Positions 33,995 to 41,336 of a DNA stretch of 64,000 nucleotides are shown piece after piece (within the stretch, counting starts at the first letter, position 1; the number at the start of each line of letters is the position of its first letter). The translations under genes and the position numbers were made by a program. Below the pieces are notes generated by a model. It was not told the origin of the DNA. It did no database searches and saw only the letters and a list, made by a program, of their open reading frames with translations. The DNA is taken from NCBI RefSeq assembly GCF_006439025.1, contig NZ_RCYZ01000006.1, forward strand, positions 297,655 to 361,654. The letters run 5' to 3'. This DNA is from Hymenobacter nivis (GTDB lineage Bacteria; Bacteroidota; Bacteroidia; Cytophagales; Hymenobacteraceae).

Positions 33995-35181
33995 ACGGAA
34001 TGGTCTTCGTTTTGAAGAATGTTCCCGTCCAGGGTGTACGTGCTGTGGAGTTCGGCTTCTAAGTCTAGGTAGAATCCAGCAAGCTTCTTCCACTTAATCA
34101 CAGCCAAGGCCGCGTTGAGGGCATTCAAATCCGCGATTTGAATATTCTGCTGGTATTCATTACCTGCGTCCTCATCACCAAAGGAAATGCGCTTCTTGTC
34201 ATGCACATGGCCGCGCTGCTGTGGAGTGCTAGCTGTTACCCTGACAATGCCACCTAGCGAGTTGTGCTTCTCATGTAGGTAGATGCCCATTCCCACATCA
34301 ATGAAAGGAATGGATAACTCTTCCAGCTTCGCAATCAAAACTTGTTTCACACTGCCACGGTCAAGACAGAGAAAGACAAAGTCCATGCCTTGCAAACCTT
34401 CCAAATTTGTTGCGTCAAGGTACCCGTCATGCGGGATGATATGACGATGCATATTGGAATACAAGCTTGCAAAATAATCGACCTTTTGAGGTTTGGTCCG
34501 AAGCTCATCTGCGGTTGGGGCACCAGGTGACCGAAAGGCATTATGCTGCGAAAACACATCCCCATCGAAAAGGTGGATTTGCTTAACCGGCGTTTTTGCG
34601 ATTAGGTCCAATACGTAAGTCCCAGTGCCGCCTAACCCGATAATGGCGACATTCCCATAAGCGAGTTTCTCGGTGACGGCTGAGATACGCGCTCTGGTAG
34701 AAGCTGTGTCCGTGTAGCGAAAGACCGATTCATCCTCCGTTGGCTCTATCACTGGGAATGATATAGCTGTAACAGAAGCGTCGAGTGCCTGTGCTGGGCT
34801 TGAGATAAGCGCAACATAGGTTGTGACTTTCTCATAGTAGTCAGTATACCCTGCTCGCGGCTTACTCGAAAATGAGTGCTGCATGATGAGCCCATTACCC
34901 AAATCCATATGATTGGATTGGTGCTCTATCTTACTCATTTTCGTGCCGTCCTTGTGGCATGGGTGTTCGCCAGCAAAATAAGCCACGTGGGTAGCCGGTT
35001 TCATGGTTACTTCCCCTGCCAGGGATAAAGCTGATGCCAGCGTTCCATACGCAATGGCCTTGCTAGCCGTAACATATGGAACGCCTTTGACCAGCAGATA
35101 TCCGCCTTTCACTTCTACATCATAGCCCTCGTTGCGAAGGCGCTGTAGGTCGGGGCTACGATTTATCGGTTGCTGAGACAT
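33991..35181 (-). CDS. E1-like ThiF-family enzyme with N-terminal extension
   Basis: A 396-aa activating enzyme expected to adenylate the C-terminus of a ubiquitin-like protein. The nucleotide loop is AIIGLGGTGTYVLDLIA (about 179-195), with acidic partner HLFDGDVF (D206/D208) and Arg in NAFRSPG. A cysteine in FVFLCLDRG (about residue 268) is a candidate thioester site. The N-terminal about 160 residues match what I recall as DUF6791. They contain a His/Cys block HVAYFAGEHPC, which might be an E2-like part, but this is a guess. It overlaps the beta-grasp gene upstream by 26 bp and the DUF6527 gene downstream by 4 bp. Confidence 0.82.
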   Translation of the reverse strand: MSQQPINRSPDLQRLRNEGYDVEVKGGYLLVKGVPYVTASKAIAYGTLASALSLAGEVTMKPATHVAYFAGEHPCHKDGTKMSKIEHQSNHMDLGNGLIMQHSFSSKPRAGYTDYYEKVTTYVALISSPAQALDASVTAISFPVIEPTEDESVFRYTDTASTRARISAVTEKLAYGNVAIIGLGGTGTYVLDLIAKTPVKQIHLFDGDVFSQHNAFRSPGAPTADELRTKPQKVDYFASLYSNMHRHIIPHDGYLDATNLEGLQGMDFVFLCLDRGSVKQVLIAKLEELSIPFIDVGMGIYLHEKHNSLGGIVRVTASTPQQRGHVHDKKRISFGDEDAGNEYQQNIQIADLNALNAALAVIKWKKLAGFYLDLEAELHSTYTLDGNILQNEDHSV

Positions 35182-35644
35182 TGAATATCATTCCGTCTTT
35201 AACCTTGACCGTACCACCCTCTACCAGGCTGCCTTCTGGCTTGTTGCCGTGCCCTTTCCGGAAAGTCAGCGTGTAGCTGACATTGGGTCCACTCGGCAGC
35301 GCTGCCAGAGCTACAATTTCGCGAAAAGACATTTCATCTTTCGCAACTACGTGGGGAGTGGCATTTACAAAAATGGTAACGTCCTTTTTGGGGTCGTTGC
35401 CAGGATTGCCGTTACCCGAGCTTCCGCCTTCAGGGTTGCCGCCTGGGTTGTTATTGCCCGAGTTACCAGAGCCGTTTCCAGGATTGCCGTTTCCTGAGCC
35501 GGAGTTTCCATTGCTGGACCCACTTCCGTTATTCGGCCCGTTGCTGTTGCCTTGGCCCGAGTTTGGAGAGCCGATTGAAGCGTTGCTGTTGGACGTATTC
35601 TTGTCTGCTGGCTCTTTCTCGGAGCCACCGTGTGCTTTTTCCAT
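35156..35644 (-). CDS. Ubiquitin-like (multiubiquitin-domain) protein with Gly/Asn/Ser linker
   Basis: A 162-aa protein. Residues about 18-83 are a low-complexity Asn/Gly/Ser/Pro tract. Residues about 87-162 form a single beta-grasp domain (DVTIFVNATPHVVAKDEMSF, YTLTFRKG, GGTVKVKDGMIFNVSATDKS) of the multiubiquitin family. Most relatives I know of carry several tandem domains; here there is one. No Gly-Gly ends the protein; it ends ATDKS. The E1 gene overlaps its 3' end. It is the likely substrate or modifier of that E1. Confidence 0.8.
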   Translation of the reverse strand: MEKAHGGSEKEPADKNTSNSNASIGSPNSGQGNSNGPNNGSGSSNGNSGSGNGNPGNGSGNSGNNNPGGNPEGGSSGNGNPGNDPKKDVTIFVNATPHVVAKDEMSFREIVALAALPSGPNVSYTLTFRKGHGNKPEGSLVEGGTVKVKDGMIFNVSATDKS

Positions 35645-35846
35645 TGTGTTGGAGGTGTGAAAACGTTTCTGCCTACCAGATTACGGTGAGTAGACATCGT
35701 GCCGGGCCTCGCAACAGGGCAAAGTCTTGTTCTGTAACTGGGTTCAGTTACCTTTGCGCCCTTACTTAAAAAAGAAGAAATTGGGCCGGGGGACTACTCC
35801 CGGTAGATGTAAGCACGGGTCCAAGCGTTTTTACTTTTTCTTCTAT

Positions 35847-35878
35847 AACAGTCGCTACGGCCAGTAGCGACTGTTTTT
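35847..35878 (+). terminator. Plus-oriented hairpin with T-run inside a minus-strand gene cluster
   Basis: Stem ACAGTCGCTAC / GTAGCGACTGT (35848-35858 with 35864-35874) followed by TTTTTG on the plus strand only. Both neighbouring genes run on the minus strand, so it does not serve them in the usual way. Confidence 0.6.
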
Positions 35879-35946
35879 GTTTCTAGTCGGCAGCGGTTGG
35901 TTAAAGGGTGATTACTTGTATTAAGGGCCCGCAGGCGTTAAGCAGC

Positions 35947-37236
35947 TTAGTGAGCGGCAGATGTTGGCAACGACAACCACTGTTCAGTGCCTCGGCTTGC
36001 CGAGGGTACTAGGTTGGCCGAATTGTACATAGCTTGGATGGTTTCCACTTCATCTGGGGTCATTTTATCCCCTGCAAGTAGATAAGCTATTAGCTGGGCG
36101 GTCCGGTCACGGATATCTGCACGCGCATTGATTGTTCTGTTGGGGTTCATAATGAAGTTTACCCAATGCTTGTCAGCCATCGACCAGTGCAGCTTGTTCG
36201 CACGAACTAGTAGTTCATTTAAGCCCAAACCAGTCATTGCCTGCGCAGCAATTAAGCCGCTCACGAATGCAATTTGACCGGCAGGCTTGAAGAGCAAGGA
36301 ATACGCATGTTCGTCCTTGCGCATCTCCACAATCTTGCTGTGGTCACCCGAAAGCGCGGTAGCATAAGGCAGGAATTCGCCTAGCACCGCCCACCAAAAA
36401 CTTAAGAGCAAGTCAGTGGCACCATCCAAATCAACATCGGAGGGCCGATTAACCATATGCTTCTCGTCGAAGTTCTTGTACTCCGGGCTCTGCCCAAGAA
36501 TGATTTTCGACATTTCATACAGCGCGCTCAATGTTGTGAGTTGCTTACTGCGAGGAGCAAGTGTGTTGCTTTTCCAATTAACGAGTGCTTCTTCTCCTGG
36601 CTTCGCGTAGAAAGGCGCTTCGTTATCGTATATGAGCCTTCTGGAGGCAATGGCATATCCATCATCCTCACTGGTTAAAATGTTATCTCCCCGGCTAGTT
36701 TGCTTAGCGTAACGATTGACCTTGTTGAAGATGCGTCGCGTTTTAAGGTCCGTTTCATGTTTGATGAAAATCACACTGATTTCATCACTGGCCACGCTGT
36801 CAGCGTCCAAACCGACAGTTTCACCTCGGTGAACGCTGTCCAAGGCATACCAGCGGTGTTGACCATCTAGAACAATAAGCTGCCCTCCATCAATAGTCAA
36901 AAAACCAATATCCTCCGCCTGCGACTTGTAAGCATGAGGCAAACTGATTTTGAAAGTCGACAAGCTTTCAAAATGGGGCTCCCCTTTGTAAATGAGCACG
37001 ATTAAGGCACCGAAAAACCTATCGGCATTTTGGGCGATGTACGGCGCAATTTCTGTTTTTACGCGCTTCATGTCCGCATCGCGCTGCATACGCTCCTCGG
37101 CAGGCAATTCCTCCCACCACTTCTGGTCGGCTCCAGCTGGTCGAACGCCCTGAAGCAATTCACGCACAAGCATCTTTGACAGATAATAGTCGGTACTACC
37201 CATTTTGCCTGCCAAGGCTGGAATTACAAGGGCCAT
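35947..37236 (-). CDS. DndB-like DGQHR-domain protein
   Basis: A 429-aa protein of the DndB/DGQHR superfamily, with the name motif VLDGQHRWYAL (DGQHR at residues 124-128), SVIFIKHETDLKTRRIF and INARADIRDRTAQLIAY. In Dnd systems DndB is a DNA-binding regulator of DNA phosphorothioation genes; related proteins occur in other defence loci. The start at 37236 (MALVIPALAGK) is chosen because the longer frame gives non-family residues. It is separated from brxL by 272 bp with a terminator, so it is probably its own unit and may regulate or assist the BREX-like genes. Confidence 0.82.
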   Translation of the reverse strand: MALVIPALAGKMGSTDYYLSKMLVRELLQGVRPAGADQKWWEELPAEERMQRDADMKRVKTEIAPYIAQNADRFFGALIVLIYKGEPHFESLSTFKISLPHAYKSQAEDIGFLTIDGGQLIVLDGQHRWYALDSVHRGETVGLDADSVASDEISVIFIKHETDLKTRRIFNKVNRYAKQTSRGDNILTSEDDGYAIASRRLIYDNEAPFYAKPGEEALVNWKSNTLAPRSKQLTTLSALYEMSKIILGQSPEYKNFDEKHMVNRPSDVDLDGATDLLLSFWWAVLGEFLPYATALSGDHSKIVEMRKDEHAYSLLFKPAGQIAFVSGLIAAQAMTGLGLNELLVRANKLHWSMADKHWVNFIMNPNRTINARADIRDRTAQLIAYLLAGDKMTPDEVETIQAMYNSANLVPSASRGTEQWLSLPTSAAH

Positions 37237-37402
37237 TATCTTTACTTTTGAGTGTGTTTTTGAAAAACAAGCATCATGTTGTAGAATATTTGAATGCTGT
37301 TTGCTAAAACAAAGCTGAGCATTAATACCTGTTTTCGCAAACAGAGTTGTTGTTTTTTGATTAAAAAGTCTATTCACAGGCTTAACCTGCTGATGTAGAG
37401 CA

Positions 37403-37450
37403 CAAAAAAATGCCTCCCAGTATCCCTCGTTCATAGAGGGTAATGGGAGA
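37403..37450 (-). terminator. Intrinsic terminator after brxL
   Basis: Arms CTCCCAGTATCCCTC (37414-37428) and GAGGGTAATGGGAG (37436-37449) form a stem with minor mismatches and a 7-nt loop. On the minus strand it is followed by a T7 run (AAAAAAA at 37404-37410). It ends the long defence operon. Confidence 0.8.
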
Positions 37451-37508
37451 CACTATGAAGTGAAAGCTCTACATGAGCTTTGCAGTGGGCTTCGCCATAT
37501 GTAAGGAC

Positions 37509-39002
37509 TCAGACGCTAGACAAGTCCTCGGCAGCATCCTCTACGGACACAACCTCATGGTCCAATGCTGAAACGGGCCCCCGGCGAAGAGTGATTTCGT
37601 GTTTAGAGAACTCCGGGTCCATGTAGAAAAGCTGCTCACGCAAGCGCTGACGTAGATGAATGGCAGGAAGGAGACAGTAGGTTTCAAACTCTTCCTCAGT
37701 TACAACAGATAGGTCTGGGAAGAGAAGCTTCAGGAAGCCAGCCGAAAGTTTGAGAATGGCCCTAACATCACGGAAATCCTTGGAATCAATCAAGTGCTGA
37801 CGTTCTTCCACATACTTATCGTATTCAATGCGAAAACGCATTGCGTGGAAGATTTCGCCGAGATAGTCTGCCTTCAAACCAACGCCTTTGGAAAGAGCAT
37901 CGACACCCATGCGGGGCAAGTGCCAGCCAGGCAACAAACCGTGAATACGGTCAAGCAGGGCAGTCTCTTGTAGTATCGTCGGTAAATCACTAAACAGATG
38001 CTTAGAATTTACTGGCATCTTATCGCGGCCAATCTGTACGTTCGCAATGAATACTGCACCAGCATCTGCCGACACAGTAAATTTGCCTTTAGAGTACTTC
38101 CCTTGCTCTAAATAGCCTTTAAGCTTAGCCACAGTTTCATCTGGGCTGCTGAATGAAAGGGACTGTGCTTCATCAAATACTACAATATCAAACTGGGTGA
38201 ATAACCCAGGTACTTTCGTGTTCTCGTTGTAAAAAAGAACTGCGGGAGACACCGCACCTCCTTCAATCAAGCGCGAATAGCGAGAGAATTGTCCGAACAA
38301 AAACGATTTGCCGGTGCCTTTGGGAGCCAGCTCAAACAGGTTTACCCGACGTTGGACAAAGGGGATTAAGCGCGTGAGCAGCGCCGAGCGCGTCGTATCT
38401 GTTGTGTATCCTCCTTTTCCTTCCGCATTATATCCCAAGGAGTTGATAAGCAGCTGAGTCCATTCCTCTAGGCTGAACAGTTGACGCTTTTCAACATATT
38501 CATCAACATCAATCTTGGATGCCTGCAATGGCTTGAATTCGCTGAGCCATACTTCGCCTCCTTTATCTGTAGGCCGGCGGTATTGGTAGATGGCCAAACC
38601 CCACATTCCGCCCTTTAATAGGCGTGGATAGCGAGTTAGCAAGTGCTCTTCGACCAGGACTTTTTGATTGCCCAGGCTCCCCGACTCTAGAAAGGTTTGG
38701 TCTTTAGTCAGGTCTACCCGAGGACTGACGTATTCCAGTACCGAAACGTTGTCCCCATTCCGCAGACGCTGTTTGAGGTCCTCAACGTCGTCTTTACTCG
38801 GCATAAACTTGCGTACGAACGCAATCACCTGCTGCTTGACATCCTCATCCCATTCGCCTCCCTTTAGTTGACGGTCGATGAGCCACTCCCCCACGAATAC
38901 AGGAATGCTTTGCTCGTTGAGGCCGGAACCACTGTATAAGCTTTTGTCGATGCAGGCTGACTCGAACGCGTCAGTTACTTTTTGGCGAAGCGTGTCATTC
39001 AT
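37509..39002 (-). CDS. brxL: BrxL-like AAA+ protein without Lon protease domain
   Basis: A 497-aa protein matching the BREX Lon-like protein BrxL in its N-terminal and AAA+ parts: TRYPRLLKGGMWGLAIYQYR, Walker A ELAPKGTGKSFLFGQFSRY (227-233), Walker B IVVFDEAQSLSF, and GAVFIANVQIGRDK with LPTILQETALLDRIHGLLPGW. BrxL is an ATP-driven DNA-binding ring required for phage interference in type 1. Family members are often about 680 aa with a C-terminal Lon-type Ser/Lys protease; here the chain ends about 110 residues after the AAA+ core and no such domain is seen. It follows pglZ by 3 bp. Confidence 0.88.
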   Translation of the reverse strand: MNDTLRQKVTDAFESACIDKSLYSGSGLNEQSIPVFVGEWLIDRQLKGGEWDEDVKQQVIAFVRKFMPSKDDVEDLKQRLRNGDNVSVLEYVSPRVDLTKDQTFLESGSLGNQKVLVEEHLLTRYPRLLKGGMWGLAIYQYRRPTDKGGEVWLSEFKPLQASKIDVDEYVEKRQLFSLEEWTQLLINSLGYNAEGKGGYTTDTTRSALLTRLIPFVQRRVNLFELAPKGTGKSFLFGQFSRYSRLIEGGAVSPAVLFYNENTKVPGLFTQFDIVVFDEAQSLSFSSPDETVAKLKGYLEQGKYSKGKFTVSADAGAVFIANVQIGRDKMPVNSKHLFSDLPTILQETALLDRIHGLLPGWHLPRMGVDALSKGVGLKADYLGEIFHAMRFRIEYDKYVEERQHLIDSKDFRDVRAILKLSAGFLKLLFPDLSVVTEEEFETYCLLPAIHLRQRLREQLFYMDPEFSKHEITLRRGPVSALDHEVVSVEDAAEDLSSV

Positions 39003-39005
39003 GCG

Positions 39006-41336
39006 CTATATAGAATCAAAGTCGAAATCATCCAATTCGTTAGCCTGTTGGATGGGTACTGAGAATGTTACTTGTGCCGTATAGCTCTCACCCTGAATCA
39101 TATATTCCAGGGAGGCATTCAAATTGACATAGCCACTCTGAGGGCGTAGAGACGACGGCAATTTTAGGTTGATTTTCAGGGTTGTACTGCCGTTAGAATC
39201 TAGTTTACTAGGGAGGGCAAATTGAATTTTGGGGTCTTGAGCAATAGATATACCTCGGAGCTCGATGGCAAAAGCATTCGGGTTCTGAATCCGTAGCTGT
39301 ACATCTTTAAGCGTTTTACCGAGTTCTAATTCCTTAGTCCCGAAATAGCTCATCAGGAGGTCGTTTACTACCAAATCACTTGCTTCAGCTATCAGCACCG
39401 GTACGATGGTTTCTTCAGGCGTCAACCCGCCATGACGATATCCGGAATCATTGCTGCCAAAGTAACGGTAGCCACGGGCTGCTACCCAATCATCCTGATT
39501 GTGGGTCATTTCCTTGGTTAGGTGGTAGGTCTCTTTTGTATCAAGTTGCTCTTCAGCTAGTTTGCCGACCAGCTTGATACAGCGTTCATGCGGCTCAGCA
39601 GTGGCCTCCTTTATCTTTCTGTTACTGATGCCAGACTCATTGCGCAAACAGCGGGTAGCACCGTGGTCGGTAGAGATAAGGAGGCGTGTTCTTCGGTCAG
39701 GAGTTTGACGCATTGCCGCTGCCAGTAGCCCAATACGCTTGTCAAGTTCGTGACCAATGTGTTCGGCCCGCGTTCCTTCTATTTCTCTGTCTTCTTGGTG
39801 CTGGTATAAATCAAGTTCCCGCCAATGCAGGCAGCATAGGTCAGCTTCAGCTCCAAGGGTATCCGCAAAGTCGCGTCGGTGATTCGAAAATACCACCTTA
39901 TGGTCAGGGTATGCTTGTATTAACGCCTCTTTGCGCTTAATCGGAATAAAGGAAGATGCATTAGGCCGGAGGCCGTTGAGCAGCGCGGGTATGCCTATGG
40001 CAGTTATGGTTGGTAGGGTCGTTAACGCATAGTCTACCTTGATTTTGTTCAGGCCATGCTTTTTCAGGGCAGCAGTCAAAAGCGAGGTATAAGCATCCGG
40101 AAGCCCATCGATAATGAGCCATATTAGACGGCTATCGGTAGGGGAAAGCAGGTGCTGGACGCGTTGGCGAACATTGCTGCTTGTTAGAATGCGCTCATCG
40201 TCGATGAGCGTTGCATAGTGGGCAAATAGCCAATCGCCATACAGATTGGCGTATTCTTCAACTTGGTCAAGTGCCTCAGCCGTGGGCTGTTTCACCTGGT
40301 CAAGCCAGAACTTGTATGGAATAAAGCTGGTGGTTGCCCATTCTTGCCAAGTACGCAGTTGTTGGGGCAGAGCTAGTAGTGAGAGGTCAGCCGCAGTTGG
40401 AGGTGCGAGCAACTCAGGTGTGACGAGAGCCCGAAGCTGTCCGTGCAGGTAGGTTTCGTTTGATAAAATTTCCGCGTAGCGAGCCTCTATAGTCTGCAAT
40501 ATTGCCGCATCTAGCCTGGTTCCAACAGAAAGCATGGCCCGCAATTCGCCAACGTAGCGTCCGGTCAGCACATCCAAAAGTGGCGTGCCTTCCTTCAACG
40601 CTGCACTGACTAACTGAATGACTTTCTGTTCCGATTTAGGGTCAACTTCTGTAACCTTAAATGGTCGAATGGACCAACTAAGCAGCTTGAGTTGTTGTAA
40701 GTCAGAAAGGGTGACCTGGTAAGTCTTTTTAAACACTAAGGCATTTTCGTGCTCCCAGTCTGAAGCTAATTCAGGCCGGCCACCCATGTAAATGCCTTCT
40801 GCCAATATTTTGGCAAAGGCAGCGTCGGCTGCTTTCAGGGGTTCCAGCGCAAGCGGCAACGAATCCAAACGTTGATTCCACAGTCTGCGAAGGTAATCCT
40901 TGTTCAAAGCGGGCGGTTTCTGCGCTACAAAACGCGCCAGTGCATAAACCGTAGCAGGTTCGGTACTGACGATAAAATGAAATACTTCACCGAAGAAGTG
41001 CTTAGCAATACCTGACACAGTGGGTTCTACCTCAGTGCCCAGAAGCAACCCAAGCTCCTGTACATCCTTATCAGTGAGGTCTACAGGCAACGTCACACCA
41101 GGCCATCGGTCTCGAAGCTTAGCTAATGGTGAAATAGGTACGGCCAGCGTCGTTGGTAAGTCATCAAACCATTGAGTCCAAGGTTCAAGACGAACGACTA
41201 CATCGCGGCTAGCTTGGTCAGGTCTGCGCATAAATGCAAGCAGAAGCTGTCGGGCAGCTACGTAACTAGCATTATCCGTCACTTCTAAAGCGTCAGAGAC
41301 TGGTTGGAGACCAAATGGGTCTAAATAGATTCTCAT
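39006..41336 (-). CDS. pglZ: PglZ-domain BREX protein (alkaline-phosphatase superfamily)
   Basis: A 776-aa protein with a PglZ domain in its second half. The metal site is seen as LIWLIIDGLPDAY (D410), LLISTDHGATR (about 560) and GYRHGGLTPEETIVPVL. A final beta-sandwich-like tail (about 660-776) has LKINLKLPSSLRPQSGYVNL. PglZ is the hallmark of all BREX types and is a predicted metal-dependent hydrolase. It overlaps the BrxC-like gene by 4 bp and brxL follows at once, so the three are co-translated. Confidence 0.93.
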   Translation of the reverse strand: MRIYLDPFGLQPVSDALEVTDNASYVAARQLLLAFMRRPDQASRDVVVRLEPWTQWFDDLPTTLAVPISPLAKLRDRWPGVTLPVDLTDKDVQELGLLLGTEVEPTVSGIAKHFFGEVFHFIVSTEPATVYALARFVAQKPPALNKDYLRRLWNQRLDSLPLALEPLKAADAAFAKILAEGIYMGGRPELASDWEHENALVFKKTYQVTLSDLQQLKLLSWSIRPFKVTEVDPKSEQKVIQLVSAALKEGTPLLDVLTGRYVGELRAMLSVGTRLDAAILQTIEARYAEILSNETYLHGQLRALVTPELLAPPTAADLSLLALPQQLRTWQEWATTSFIPYKFWLDQVKQPTAEALDQVEEYANLYGDWLFAHYATLIDDERILTSSNVRQRVQHLLSPTDSRLIWLIIDGLPDAYTSLLTAALKKHGLNKIKVDYALTTLPTITAIGIPALLNGLRPNASSFIPIKRKEALIQAYPDHKVVFSNHRRDFADTLGAEADLCCLHWRELDLYQHQEDREIEGTRAEHIGHELDKRIGLLAAAMRQTPDRRTRLLISTDHGATRCLRNESGISNRKIKEATAEPHERCIKLVGKLAEEQLDTKETYHLTKEMTHNQDDWVAARGYRYFGSNDSGYRHGGLTPEETIVPVLIAEASDLVVNDLLMSYFGTKELELGKTLKDVQLRIQNPNAFAIELRGISIAQDPKIQFALPSKLDSNGSTTLKINLKLPSSLRPQSGYVNLNASLEYMIQGESYTAQVTFSVPIQQANELDDFDFDSI

